Shown here in pieces: positions 32,227 to 42,904 of a stretch of 64,000 nucleotides of DNA; positions within the stretch are counted from its first letter, which is position 1, and each line of letters starts with the position of its first letter. A program made the position numbers and the translations under genes. Below the pieces are notes generated by a model. That model did not search any database. It had not been told where the DNA came from and was given only the letters and a program-made list of their open reading frames with translations. The stretch spans positions 4,488,910-4,552,909 of the forward strand of contig OY744609.1 of NCBI GenBank assembly GCA_963556255.1, read 5' to 3'. Source of the stretch: Allolobophora icterica. Lineage: Eukaryota > Annelida > Clitellata > Crassiclitellata > Lumbricidae.

Positions 32227-32396
32227 GTACTCTTCTACTCTTCAATCTTTCAGCATTGTCATTTACAACTTCCAGATGATGAATAATTTCTTAACTTTAT
32301 AATCATCTCTAAGTTCCCAAGTTTCAGGATCGCTTTTCAGGAAATCACTAGAGATTCTTAGCCGGTCAAAAAAATAGCATGGAGGTCATTGTATGT

Positions 32397-33256
32397 TCAT
32401 TCTATGTTTATGACCACAGATTTCTGAACATCTACCTGTATTCTCTTAGGAGGATCATCTTGGCCTGGTCGCTCATGATGCAAAGGTTTCACCATTGCTC
32501 GTTTGGACTTGGCTGTCAATGCCAAATAAAAAAATGCCAAAGCCACGAGCTCCTCACTAAGGTACCACAGATGACCTGCACATTTATTGGAGAGAGCAGG
32601 ATTTTCTTTTTGATAGCTAACCAGAGTTTTCAGTAAGCAGCATAAATCATTCCAGCAACAATGTAGCAACAGCGGCTGCCTGTGCTTCTCCTGAGACAGA
32701 ATGTAGCTTGGCAACTTCAAGAAGTTGGCTTTCCCCAACATCAGATAAAATGACAGGTACTAAGACGGTCAACCAAATGTTTGCCTGTCAGATCCGGAAG
32801 GAGTTATCATCCAAGTGCACAACCAGTCTAGATGATGTAGTTGTTTTAAATATATCTTTAATTTCTTAACAGTTTCTTCTCGATATTGTTCTCGTTCCCA
32901 TGTACTGAAGAACGGCTGATTTTCAACTAGTCTAGATTGTGGCCTAGACTATATAGCTGCAGCTGCTAACACATATGTTGCCTTCCTATCACTTAACTTT
33001 GTTCTGTATAAAGCTGCTGCCAGACTTGGTGTCACAATATTTGTTGTTAGTCGCTTTTTTAAGGAGTTTTCCATTTCACTAAATTTACATTTTGACTGGC
33101 ACCATCTTCGCATTTTTCAGTTGAATCATCACTATTAGAGGTTTCAAGAATAATTTTCTCATTCATGGCTTCCAAATATTGATCTTCTTTCTGCTTTCTC
33201 TCCATGCTTGATTTTTGTCTTTTAGATGCCCTCATTTCTTTTGAAGTAAGTACCAT
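32397..33256 (-). pseudogene. Transposase-like gene remains
   Basis: Pieces in order along the minus strand: a lysine/serine-rich N-terminal part (33,256-33,059, MRASKRQKSSMERKQKEDQY region); SLAAALYRTKLSDRKATYVL at about 33,030-32,955; a stop-interrupted middle; LTGKHLVDRL at about 32,785; then the ORF 32,741-32,397 with CAGHLWYLSEELVALAFF and a basic C-terminus. The same order occurs in a transposon-linked protein family I have seen in cnidarian, mollusc and insect genomes. I cannot identify catalytic residues or the superfamily name. At least two frameshifts and one stop make it non-functional. Confidence 0.6.
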
Positions 33257-33684
33257 ATCAACTGCATGGTTCCATACAACAATGGCGACCTCTTTCTCTT
33301 TGGGGAAGCAGACACTCTTTATCCTCTTAGATTTCGATTATGTTTAAGGCATCCAAGTGAGCAATGTGAAACAAATTATCTAAGGCATCAACAAATTCTG
33401 TTTCATTTCTTTTGTTGCTGAGGCTAAGTTTTCCTGTTAACATTTGTCTTTACTTTGATCCAATAATAATATTCGTTACTGTAATCGTAAAACTGAAACT
33501 ATATCTTTTGGATGCACAGTAATTAGGCTATGTTAGACAAGCTTTGACAACTTCAACTTCATTGAGCTACCTCTAAATATTGCTCAAATCAGCTCATATT
33601 TGGCCAGATTTATTTTTGTATGTACTAGAACAAGATAATAAGCGGAAATAATCACATTTAAAAATTTCAGATTTCAGAACCACC

Positions 33685-33980
<296 letters not shown>

Positions 33981-34075
33981 CACTGCTCGAGAAGAATTTT
34001 GCAAACATCTGTGATTGGGCTAAAAACAATAACATTCGCATAAACCCTTCAAAAAGTAAGGAGATGGATAATTGA
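33981..34075 (+). mobile_element. LINE reverse transcriptase scrap
   Basis: The frame reads [20 protein letters not shown] and then PSKSKEM before a stop. This is the 'xWxxxNxLxINxxKSKxM' block that follows the YADD box in LINE RTs. Fewer than 100 bp survive. Confidence 0.65.
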
Positions 34076-34334
34076 TGGGAAAATGTGAGAATAGATGGAT
34101 GGATGGATGAATGGATGGAAAGTGTGGATATTGTTGAAGGCAACAATGAAGATGCCGATTGTGATGACGATGATGTCTAACTGTAGGTTTATTTGGTTTT
34201 ATTTATATTATTTTTTTCATTCTTTTCTAGTTTTTTATTTTTTTATTTTATCCCTTTTTATCATTCTTTTGTTTCTTCCTTTTAAAATTTTTTTAAAATT
34301 TTTTTATATAAACAAATTTCTTTTTTCTCCTCAG
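34076..34334. other. Upstream flank/intron of the astacin gene
   Basis: It is a T-rich polypyrimidine stretch leading to CTCCTCAG (34,327-34,334), a good 3' splice acceptor. GAT/ATG-rich codon-like sequence at 34,120-34,180 could belong to an upstream exon, but its phase does not fit the acceptor, so I do not call it. Confidence 0.45.
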
Positions 34335-34454
34335 TACCGAAATCGTTTCCTTTCTTCGAGGGTGATATCGTTCTTGACGACGAACTGGAACAGGTTCTCC
34401 GACCGAACAGTTCAAGGAAACAAGGAGTGGCAAGGAGAAGAAGAACGTCGAGGG
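34335..34454 (+). CDS. Astacin propeptide exon, 5' part (before MITE)
   Basis: The exon follows acceptor CTCCTCAG. Its first two bases (TA) complete a codon from an earlier exon. The frame gives PKSFPFFEGDIVLDDELEQV, then a short linker and the basic RRRRTSR stretch, which fits the propeptide cleavage site. FEGD is the 'aspartate switch' motif of astacin propeptides. The frame is cut after the G of the GCA codon at 34,454; reading on into the MITE meets TAG at 34,457. The last eight bases (GTCGAGGG) are the duplicated target. Confidence 0.8.
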
Positions 34455-35381
34455 CATAGTTCGAGAATTCGTGACTTTCGGTTTTAAAATTCGTAAAAAT
34501 TCGCGAATTTTTGGTCTATTTTAAAATTCGTAAAAATTCGTAAAAATTCGTTGGGCCATTGTTGGGCCTTTTTTACATCAACAGTGACGCTTTGTAAAAA
34601 CAGCGTAAGCAATTACAACAAATGTGATGACGTCATGATTTGTTGTGTTAAGCTTCTGCTTAGAATTTAATGTTAAATTCAATATAAAAGTTTATTGCGT
34701 AACGAGTTAGTTTAGTTAAAATCTAATTTCTTAAAGATAAAAGAATACGGACCGGAGTGAAGTATGTAATAATTTTGGTGGAGAAAGAAAGGGTAATCCA
34801 AAAATACAGTTTTATTTTTGTGACAAGGAATTTGGTGGTTGTTCTACCCGAATTGGGGAGCATATTTTGCATGGCGAAGATACAGAAACGAGAGTCGAGT
34901 GGGAACAGTGGGCTGTTCCTGAATCAGAATCAGAGGACGAAGTACACGTAGAAGGCACAGTGAACGTTAACCATGTTTGGTTGCAAGTCGTGTTAGTGAC
35001 TGACTGGTCACACGTACTGGAGCTGTGGCACTGGTAGTTTTCGTTCTGCTAACTGACACTCGCAGTCACACACCCCAACTACGATAGAAATCGAAGTTCA
35101 AGACTCCAAGTAGAACAGTAACTGAATATCAGTACTATTTTGTTGCTAGTCAGCTATATTTTACGGCTGATTGATTGATTGATTTCCTATGGCATTGACA
35201 TTTACTTGCTTAAAAAGTTGAAAAGTAAAAACTAATAAAATTCGTTGCCATGGCAAAGAATTCTATTATTTAATTATTTCACGAATTTTAACAAATTTTA
35301 AAACTGCAGTTTTAAAATTCGTTAAAATTCGTGAATTTTAAAAATTCGTAAAATTCGTAAAATGCGAATTCTCGAACTATG
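34455..35381. mobile_element. hAT-type MITE inside an astacin exon
   Basis: The termini are perfect 17 bp inverted repeats, CATAGTTCGAGAATTCG at the left and its complement at the right. Direct repeats GTCGAGGG (34,447-34,454 and 35,382-35,389) flank it, the 8 bp duplication of hAT. The 927 bp interior has subterminal AAAATTCGTAAAAATTCG reiterations at both ends, no transposase, and stops in all frames. Removing the element and one repeat restores an open frame across the astacin cleavage site. This fixes the insertion as younger than the gene. Confidence 0.93.
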
Positions 35382-35389
35382 GTCGAGGG

Positions 35390-35458
35390 CAATCATTAAA
35401 CCAGTCACGAGACTCTGGCCCTTCGGAATCATACCCTATGAAATTGACCCCAATCTCG
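35390..35458 (+). CDS. Astacin exon, 3' part (start of mature enzyme)
   Basis: After the right target duplication the frame resumes exactly in phase with 34,454 and reads AIIKPVTRLWPFGIIPYEID, ending PNL plus one base. 'LWPxGxIPYxID' is the conserved N-terminal strand of the mature astacin domain. The exon ends CTCG|GTATTA (donor 35,459), phase 1, which matches the first two bases of the next exon (GG), giving a glycine. Confidence 0.85.
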
Positions 35459-36992
35459 GTATTAAACCCCAAAACATGCAACACTCATATCACTAGTGCA
35501 ACAGTTTTACATTCAGTAAGGTAAGGTAAAGATGGGAAAGATAAGGGAGAGTTACATCTTCGTGGAAAAGTCTCCCATTGCACTAACATGCTCCTGCATT
35601 TGGCTCTGTACAGCAAATAATCTGAAACTGTCGTAAAACGCACTTGTTTAAATCAGTCAGATAGCCATGTGTGCAGGGCTTTTGTGAGGGACCTACATGT
35701 AAATGGCGCTATATTAACTATCTAGATACATACATACATATACATATATACATATATGCATACATAATTATATACAGACATACATACATATATATATATA
35801 TACATACATATATACATACATACATACGTACTGCTGATGAAGAAGAGGAGCTGCAAGGTAAGATGATGTATGGTGTGCTATGTTATGATAGGGTATGTAC
35901 GGTATGTCAAGATATGTTAAGGAATGGTAAGGTAAGGTAAAGTACGGAATAGAGTGAGGTAAGTTGAATGTGGTAGGTATGCCATCTGGGCGCTATATAA
36001 ATTCTCTGAATGAATAATAATAATTGAAAATAAGATATAGTAGACCTCCGGTAAAAGGTAAAATAGAGTCAAACAAACAAACAGACAGACAGACATAAAC
36101 GCACAGTCAGACACACAGACAGGAACAAGACAAACAGACACACAGACAGACAACACGACACAGACAGACAGACAACAAGACAGACAGACACACATGCAGA
36201 AACATCCAGACGCACATGGATAAACAGACGGACAGACAGCCTTTAGAATTTCACACATAATAAACACAAATGGCAAACATAGATGTAGACATACAGAGAC
36301 GGACGGGAGCAAACAGCCACACTAACGAAGAGGCAGAGAAAGAAAAGAGGCGTCAGCTGAAGGCAGAATTGATGTTCCTAACCCTTGACCTGTGAAATTT
36401 AGGCCTCTCAAAACAATGTATTAATGAGGGATCTCATAGGAAACATTCCGCTTCAGTACCCATTTTTTACATTGATATCATCAATACATGCGAAATAGCA
36501 ATGAAATGTTAGGTAATACAATGTTAGACGCATCCAGAATAGAATAGAACAGAATAAAATAGAATATTCTTTATTGTAGGGTTGGCCTTTTATTGTGCTG
36601 TACTGGCGTTTGAATCCGATGTGCTGGCCTCTTAATCCAGTGCTGAATTCGCCTCTGAATCTGTTTCGTTAGCCTCTGAATATGTGACACGGGCCTCCGA
36701 ATCTGTCTGTATTAATATAGTAACCAAAGATTGGAACGTGAGCTTGTGCTGGTGATTACGTTATTTGTTCTTACCTGTTACTTATAGTCACCTATACATA
36801 ATAGCATGATGATTACGTTTACTAGTGCTTACTTTCTGCTGATGATCTATGTGTCTATATGCCTGGTGACGATCTTTAGCTAAAACTTCTCTCCTTGCGA
36901 TGACTTTTACCTGTACCTGCTTACCTGATAATTACCCATACTTATACCTACTCACCTGGTGATAACGTTTACCTGTTCTTGGAACTACGCAG
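35459..36992 (+). other. Astacin intron, with simple repeats
   Basis: The 1.5 kb intron contains TACA/TATA repeats (35,725-35,830), AGGTA reiterations (35,915-35,945), and an ACAGACAG-rich tract (36,080-36,240). The latter is read in antisense as an artefactual cysteine/valine-rich ORF. The acceptor is CTACGCAG at 36,985-36,992. I see no extra exon. Confidence 0.6.
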
Positions 36993-37113
36993 GGTATCGA
37001 ACAAAGAACATGATCTACAAAGCCATCGAGCACTACGCCTACTACACCTGCATCAAGTTCCGACCAAAGACGGACAAAGACGTCGACTACATCTACTACA
37101 ACTACCAGCCAGG
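36993..37113 (+). CDS. Astacin exon: first half of catalytic domain
   Basis: The 121 bases start with GG (completing the glycine codon) and encode YRTKNMIYKAIEHYAYYTCI, then KF and KDVDYIYYNY, ending QP plus two bases. 'IxxAxxxxxxxTCIxF' is the conserved helix A and strand with the first disulfide cysteine of astacins. The donor AGG|GTCAGT follows. Codon use is GC-richer than the surrounding sequence, as expected for a real exon. Confidence 0.88.
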
Positions 37114-37412
37114 GTCAGTCATCGTCATCGTCATCGACGTCATCGTTCGTCGTCACTATAATCATAGCAGTCGTCGTCGTCGTTATCGGCTCTGACTCAT
37201 TATCACGCACTTATTAAGCCTCATTACCAAGCAAGCATCAATCGATGGCGCTGAGCAATTATTAATGAAGGACTTGCTCAATGTCGATACACAGTAACCG
37301 TTTGAGAGGAGGCGACTCGAACCCTTACTCTCGGCGTTACAAACCATGCGCTGTAACCACTCGGTTACCATATCCTGGCTACTCTGTCCATGCTGTCCTG
37401 GTTTCCTTGTAG
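37114..37412 (+). other. Short astacin intron with a SINE head
   Basis: The 299 bp intron begins with an ATCGTC/GTCATC repeat. It ends at TTTCCTTGTAG (37,402-37,412), a good acceptor. A tRNA-like sequence occupies about 37,305-37,390. Confidence 0.75.
37305..37390 (-). mobile_element. tRNA-derived SINE head in astacin intron
   Basis: The minus strand reads ATGGTAACCGAGTGGTTACA (A box, resembling the D arm of Ser/Leu tRNAs), then about 30 bases, then AAGGGTTCGAGTCGCC (B box). Acceptor-stem pairing is not convincing, so I call a SINE rather than a tRNA gene. Confidence 0.6.
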
Positions 37413-37533
37413 CTGTTGGTCGAGCGTCGGTCGGATGGGAGGAAGGCAGCTCATCAGTCTTGGAGAGGACTGTGACAAATTGAGAACCATCGTTCACGAA
37501 ACGGCACATGCACTCGGATTCTGGCACGAACAG
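37413..37533 (+). CDS. Astacin exon: zinc-binding helix
   Basis: The 121-base exon is phase-compatible on both sides. It encodes [20 protein letters not shown], then the motif [13 protein letters not shown]. The three histidines and the catalytic glutamate of HExxHxxGxxH are all present; the preceding 'GxxGGxQxxSLgxxC' is also canonical. The donor CAG|GTCAGT follows at 37,534. The next exon supplies the conserved S-R-P-D-R-D continuation. Confidence 0.92.
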
Positions 37534-38050
37534 GTCAGTCTATTGAAATCAGGTCAGGTCAGTTTAACCCTCGGGCTACCAAGGGGGGGGTGGTTACCAC
37601 CCCCCCCCTACGTTTTTCTGGAAAAACTTTTTTTTGCACATGGAATATAATTTTGACATTTTAGGTAGCTGTAGGGGGTCCATTTGCGCAAATTTTGAGG
37701 TAAAAGTCATGATGATATCCCACGCCTTAAAAAAGTTATACCCGATATAGCCTAGGTACCACTTATGAAATCAGGAATTTCTCTCGTCAGCTGTTAGCTG
37801 TTGTCGACTATAAAGGTATTCATTATTCTTTCTGGAAGAGAAACAACTATGCCATTCTTTAGAGGGAATTTAGGGTTATATTTACTTGCTTAGTTATTTG
37901 TCTTTTGATAACCGGAAGTGATCATAATGAATAATAATACGCTTTTTCAGTGTGAAAATCACTGATGCAATATCACAACGTAAACCGATATGGTTGGGTA
38001 TGGGGAAGGGCTATAAACAGTTGAAGCAGAATGCTAACAGAGTAAAGTAG

Positions 38051-38136
38051 TGCTGTGAAGTGTTCAAGAAGCCGGTTTGCAGGAAGCATTCGCACAAAAC
38101 AATGAAAGTAACTTGCAACAACTGCAAGGACCACTG
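38051..38136 (+). pseudogene. piggyBac transposase cysteine-rich C-terminus
   Basis: The plus-strand frame reads CCEVFKKPVCRKHSHKTMKV and then TCNNCKDH-stop. The spacing CC-x7-C-x2-H ... C-x2-C is the zinc-binding C-terminal domain of piggyBac transposases. A stop (TAG) immediately precedes CC, and upstream only short fragments are readable. It is a vestige of the gene that once filled the element. Confidence 0.65.
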
Positions 38137-38411
38137 ACGTATTTGACTGCCGGGAAAAATTACATAATTTCTTGTTTCATGTTGATATAGCTGCACACCT
38201 TTAGGTTTTGCCTGTAACTAAAACAGACTTTGGAATAGTTTGTATTGTTGAAAATTAAGCCTCATTATATTTATTATATTTAGAATATTCTTGGATACAT
38301 AGTTCATTTTCAAAACCCACATCATTTATATATTTTTGTCCAGGTATTTACGTAACAATCGTAATTGTCTATGGGCATATATATATACACACACATATAC
38401 CGGTAATAATG

Positions 38412-38419
<8 letters not shown>

Positions 38420-38490
<71 letters not shown>
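38420..38490. repeat. AT microsatellite
   Basis: About 35 AT units inside piggyBac element 4. Confidence 0.95.
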
Positions 38491-38493
<3 letters not shown>

Positions 38494-38796
38494 TCTTGCG
38501 TGTCGATGTAGGGCCTTACGTCATAATATTAATTGATCAATAGTACAAATTGTGTGCGATAATATCAGATATCGTTAAATGGACCGGTGCCTTTGTTAAA
38601 AACTATATAATTTCGAGATGCATTCATATATTTTACAACTAAATATACCATTCTTTTCAGAAATGAATGCTGAATCAAATGCTGTATTACATGATATGAT
38701 ATCTTAAACCAAACACGAAATTCCGGGGGGGGGGTGGTAACCACCCCCCCCTTGGTAGCCGATGTCGCAAAAAAACCTTGGTAGCCTGAGGGTTAA

Positions 38797-38900
38797 GCTC
38801 AGGTCAGGTCAGGTCAGGTCACTGGGTTATAAAAGGCAAGTGACGGTAAGGACGATCGGGTTCTAAATATAGCTATAATATATATATATATACAGTGAGA
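38797..38900. repeat. AGGTC pentamer repeat and AT tract
   Basis: Four to five AGGTC units (38,802-38,822) continue those left of the piggyBac (37,550-37,561). A TATA tract follows. Confidence 0.8.
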
Positions 38901-38904
38901 CACT

Positions 38905-39335
38905 ATATAAATATATATATATATATATTAAGACATTTAATATATATATATATATCGAGACATTTCATATAGCGCCGGTACATACCTCCGCAAACCCTCC
39001 ACCTATGACTATCTAACAAGCCTAAAGGCGTACGTTTAAAACAAGTTTGCAAGTTTATGCTACACAAGTCAAAGGCAACAGTACGTAGATGTAACGGCAG
39101 ACTGTACCAGAAGGACGATCCAATACACGAGAAGGCACGATGTACTCCATAATATTCTGCCAAAGCGCTGCACATATTAACTCCATTGGCCTCAGCTGAC
39201 TCGAGACTGAATCAAAGAAATTCCTGATGTATGGCGGGGCATTGCCGACAATTGAGGCACGTGACAGCATCAGGATCTTGAATACGACTCTGTCTGCAAC
39301 AGGAAGCAAGTGCAGCGTTGTTGGCTAAGAGTTGA
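38905..39335 (-). mobile_element. L2/CR1-like LINE C-terminal fragment in the astacin intron
   Basis: Two minus-strand frames join: LLPVADRVVFKILMLSRASI with GNAPPYIRNFF (39,309-39,055), then HRAFSCIGSSFWYSLPLHLR with a run to the stop (39,130-38,975). These are the 'LPVxxRVxFKxLxLxxKxxxGxAPxYixdl' and 'GxRxFsxxgPxxWNsLPxxiR' blocks. The 3' end shows ACCGGCGCTATATGAAATG at about 38,985-38,965, then AT repeats. Confidence 0.75.
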
Positions 39336-39339
39336 GCAG

Positions 39340-39534
39340 CACAGTAATTGAATGACTGACTGATTGACTGATTTATTGATCGATTGATTGATTGATAGGT
39401 CGATTGATGAATTGATTGATTGATTGAATAATTGATTGATTTTTCCGATCGATCGATTTATTGATTATAGGCATGACTGACTAACTGATTGATTGACTAA
39501 TAACTATTCATTGATGGATCTTAATGTTAATCAG
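39340..39534 (+). repeat. Degenerate GATT repeat before the astacin exon
   Basis: TTGATTGATTGA-type repeats with interruptions run over 39,350-39,510 and end at the acceptor AATGTTAATCAG (39,534). Confidence 0.8.
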
Positions 39535-39717
39535 AGCCGTCCGGACCGAGATCGATACGTGAAGGTGATCAAGAAGAACATAGATCCGAATTCGCTGGAT
39601 CAGTTCCAGAAGAGATCGGAAGAGGACAGTTCGTCGAGAGGTTATGCCTACGACTACAACAGCATCATGCACTACGCTGGCAACTACTACAGTGATAACG
39701 GAAAACAGACGATCAAG
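39535..39717 (+). CDS. Astacin exon: Met-turn region
   Basis: The 183-base, phase 0 exon encodes [20 protein letters not shown], a charged linker, then [20 protein letters not shown] and KQTIK. 'HEQ|SRPDRD' joins the preceding exon perfectly, and YDYxSIMHY is the Met-turn with the zinc-liganding tyrosine of astacins. The end is inferred at AAG|GTTCGA, a weak donor. Immediately afterwards comes a 550 bp ATCC repeat. The remaining ~60 residues (GQR...LS..D...LY.C) were not located downstream. Confidence 0.87.
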
Positions 39718-39737
39718 GTTCGATCATCTAAGATCAG

Positions 39738-40290
39738 CATCCATCCATCCATCCATCCATCCATCCGTCAATCCATCCATTCATCCATTCTGTCATCTAT
39801 CCATTCATCCACCCGTCCGTTCATCCATCCATAAACCCATCCATCCGTCCATCTGTACATCCATCCATCCCATCCATCCATCCATTCTTCCATCCATCCA
39901 TCCATCCATCCATTCTTCCATCCATTCATTAATCCTTTCTTCCATCCACCCATCCGTCCATTCTTCTTCTATCCATCCATCCTTCCATCCATCCATCCCA
40001 TCCATCCATACATCCATCTATCCCATCCATCCACCCCACCATCCATCCATCCATTATTCCATCCATCCATCCATCCATCCATCCATTCTTCTATCCATCC
40101 ATCCATCCTTCCATCTATCCCATCCATCCATCTATTATTCCATCCATCCATCCATCCACCCAGCCATCCATCCATCCATCCACCCATTCTTCTATCCATT
40201 CCATTCATCCATTCACCCATCCATCCATTATTCCATCCTCCCAGCCATCCATCCATCCACCCATTCTTCTATCCATCCATCCACCCGCGT
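39738..40290. repeat. ATCC/GGAT tetranucleotide repeat, about 550 bp
   Basis: Degenerate CATCCATCCATC runs begin 21 bp after the astacin Met-turn exon. The Ser/His/Pro-rich and Trp/Met-rich ORFs over it are translation artefacts. Confidence 0.95.
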
Positions 40291-41374
40291 TGACTAATTA
40301 TTAATTAATTGGTTCATTCATTCAGTTATTCATTTTATTGATTTATTTATTCATTCGTTCATTCATGTTTTCCCTATATACTTGGATCTCATTGACTTAT
40401 CGATAATGTATTGACAGAACTCATGGATCTAATCAGTGTGAGTGGTAAAATTTTGATGAGTTTGATCCACGTAGAGTTTAATATTTTCTCCGTATTTTCC
40501 AAAATGAGCAAATTGAAAAATACAATAGAAAGCTTTAGCTCGTTTATTGCAAACCACGAGTGTTGCATGTAACTGAAAATGGAACAGAACCGTGTGGCTC
40601 AATAAGTCTCGTCGTGAGTTAACTGCTTGGAAAGGGAAGAACATGATCGTGCTTTAGTTGAAACGATTGTCAACAACCTCCGCATTATCTTGAGAATGCC
40701 GTAGTATTACATAAGCTATCGGGTCTGATAACTATATAGCACCTTTTAGCAACATTTCAAAGGTGTCTAAGGATTGCGCTATTAATCAATCGGATACGTT
40801 ATCGCATTCCTATATAGCCTCGTTTTACAGCGTTTCAAAGGTGTTTAAAGAAGACCCCATATATAGCATTTATTACCAATATTTAAAAGGTATCAAAACA
40901 CGGCGCTCTAGCTAATCGGCCACCGTGCTCCATCAGTCGCTTGAACTAGTCCTGAGAGGCATCCATAGGTATGCGGCATTAGCGATTTTATTTTCTTTGC
41001 CTCGGCATATAACGGGTCAGTCCTCTCTCTCACCTCCGGATCTTTTCACGGTTAAAATGGTTGAATGGATGCTATTATTAGAATTGCCAACCTGGACTGC
41101 CATGGATCAAACTATTCTACTAGAAAGGAAACGATGTAATGGATTAGGTCGAGGATTAGATTGGATTGAACAGGACTACAGTAGATCGAATAATATCATA
41201 ACATGACCCAGCCGACTGTGTGATATAGTTACTGATTGGTTTCAGCGCATTATTTAGGAAACTTTAAAATGTTTGTATCAAATACTATATAGTTATGGGG
41301 ACATAGAGCCGATTGCTCAAATTGTAAGCCTGACACATTAAACGGATTATTTGTTAACCGATGGTATATAATTA
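40291..41374. other. Interspersed short elements, no gene
   Basis: 40,730-40,915 holds three consecutive TATATAGC...AAAGGTGT/AAAGGTAT units ending GCGCT. 40,640-41,350 otherwise has no recognised coding sequence. Confidence 0.5.
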
Positions 41375-42897
41375 TATAAGCGTGAAAGCAACTTCTCTGT
41401 TAAAGCCTTCACCCACTGCTCACAACCTCTCCCTCTTTCCTGTGGTGTCTCAAGGCTCCGTCCTGGGTCCTCTACTTTTCATCCTTTATACCACTCCTTT
41501 AAGTCATCTCATACAATCCTCCTCTGTCGACCACCATCTCTATGCAGATGACACCCAAATCTTCATATCCTTCTCTCCAGGCTCTTTTTCCACTGCCATC
41601 ACACAACTACTCAACGTGGTAGACCTTAATTCACAGTGGATGTCATCCAATCTCCTCTGCCTTAACCCTTCCAAACTGAATTCATCATCCTAGGCCTTCC
41701 TGATCAAATCAAGAAAATCCCTGATCCTTCCATAAACCTTTTGACTAACTCATCGTCTCTCACCTTCACCTCTGACTCCCCTGTTCGCAATCTTGGTGTT
41801 ATTTTTGATCCACACCTCTCCTTCTCTAACCACATCTCCAACCTCTCGCGCTCCTGCTTCATGCACATTCGTGACCTCCGACGCATACGACCCATGCTCG
41901 ACCTTAAAACTGCCTCCACCATTGCTACCTCCATTGTTCATTCGAAGCTTGATTACTGCAATTCTCTTTTCCTCAACCTTGAATCCACTCAAATCAAGCG
42001 TCTACAGCTTATTCAAAACTCACTAGCCAGAGCTGTCACTAGAACGCCCAAACATCATCATATCACTCCCATCCTCAAATCACTCAATTGGTTAAAAATC
42101 CCAGAACGAATCCACTACAAAGTCCTATCACTAACCTACAACTCCCTACAATATTCCAAGCCCAAGTACCTTCGTGATCTCTTCACTATTCAGACAACCC
42201 GCTCCACCCGATCATCGTCCTATCTCAGTCTTTCTCGACCACGCCTCTGGAATGATCTCACCCTGAATTTCGCAGTTTCTTAGTGCCTCCATCATCATTG
42301 CAACCCGTCCTTCATCCACATCCTCATGTTCATCTATCTATCACCGCTAGGGCTTTCCACTCAAAACTGAAGTCTCACCTTTTCAAATACTCCTACCATG
42401 ACTCATCTGATACTCCGCCTTCCAATTATTCTCGCCGTAAACGACAACCGCCTTGACAGCTGCTCTGCCTCTCCTGATCTGGTACCCAAGAAATCGGACT
42501 TGGACCTCTTTTGGACTACTCTCTGGAAACCCCCTTTGATTTGGTTTGGCCTCCTGGAAATCGGACTTGGACCTCTTTTGGACTACTCTCTGGAAACCCC
42601 TTTGATTTGGTTTGGCCTCCTGGAAATCGGACTTGGACCTCTTTTGGACTACTCTCTGGAAACCCCATTTTATTTGGTTTGGCCTTCTGGAAATTGGACT
42701 TTGACCTCTCTTGGACCACTCTCTGGAAACCCTCTGATCTGGTACCCTGGAAATCGGACTTTGACCTCTTTTGGACTACTCTCTGGAAAACCTCTCTGAT
42801 CTGACGTAGCGCTCGTGAATAGGCTGGTGTCCTGCGCTTGGCCTTCTTGTGGGAGCTTTAGAAGTTTGGAGATTACGATTACGATTACGATACGATT
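41375..42897 (+). mobile_element. L2/CR1-like LINE, RT to 3' tail
   Basis: It is 5' truncated inside RT. Visible in order: SQGSVLGPLLFILYTTPLSH (fourth RT block), DHHLYADDTQIFISFSP (catalytic YADD), WMSSNLLCLNPSK, then after a frameshift NLGVIFDPHLSFSNHI, KLDYCNSLF, LIQNSLARAVTRTPKHHHIT, LNWLKIPERIHYKVLSL, STRSSSYLSLSRPRLWNDL, and after another frameshift FHSKLKSHLFKY. The 3' UTR contains a 66 bp tandem repeat and ends GGAGATTACGATTACGATTA. Frame breaks make it inactive. The endonuclease is absent. Confidence 0.85.
42490..42800 (+). repeat. 66-67 bp tandem repeat in the LINE 3' UTR
   Basis: AATCGGACTTGG or close variants recur at 42,492, 42,559, 42,625, 42,692 and 42,752. The intervening sequence (CTTTTGGACTACTCTCTGGA) is nearly identical, giving about 4.7 units. 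Confidence 0.88.
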
Positions 42898-42904
42898 CAT
42901 ATTT

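Larger units (their letters stand above)
37568..38792 (+). mobile_element. piggyBac element 4 in the astacin intron
   Basis: It is flanked by TTAA (37,564-37,567 and 38,793-38,796). The termini are CCCTCGGGCTACCAAGG and, inverted, CCCTCAGGCTACCAAGG (16 of 17 match). Directly inside both ends is a palindrome GGGGGGGTGGTTACCACCCC. The body retains a C-terminal transposase piece (38,051-38,136), an AT microsatellite (38,418-38,490) and no catalytic core. It landed in an AGGTC repeat, pieces of which remain on both sides. Confidence 0.87.
34335..39717 (+). pseudogene. Astacin-family zinc metalloprotease gene, disrupted and partial
   Basis: Four coding exons, all in compatible phases with GT-AG introns, encode propeptide to Met-turn of an astacin (M12A), normally a secreted zinc endopeptidase. 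The first recognised exon has the propeptide FxGD motif (FFEGDIVLDDELE), whose Asp caps the zinc in zymogens, then a basic RRRRTSR site and the mature start RLWPFGIIPYEID. Later exons supply CIKF, the zinc site [13 protein letters not shown] and the Met-turn YNSIMHY. All diagnostic residues are present and no in-frame stop lies in the host exons. However, a hAT MITE splits the first exon. The signal peptide and the last ~60 residues of the catalytic domain were not found, so the gene extends outside or has lost them. I infer a recently disabled or polymorphic allele. Confidence 0.82.

Noticed and set aside
34095..34334. Upstream astacin exon or signal peptide at about 34,120-34,180
   Set aside because: The acidic frame stops and its possible donors do not match the phase of the next exon.
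36080..36312. Cysteine/valine-rich 131-codon ORF resembling a secreted peptide
   Set aside because: It is the antisense of an ACAGACAG repeat inside the astacin intron.
37305..37390. Serine/leucine tRNA gene
   Set aside because: A and B boxes are present, but the acceptor and anticodon stems do not pair well; SINE head preferred. Same decision for 8,035 and 9,612.
39644..40297. 217-codon Ser/His/Pro-rich ORF fused to the astacin exon
   Set aside because: It is the ATCC repeat in a different frame from the astacin; an intron donor precedes it.
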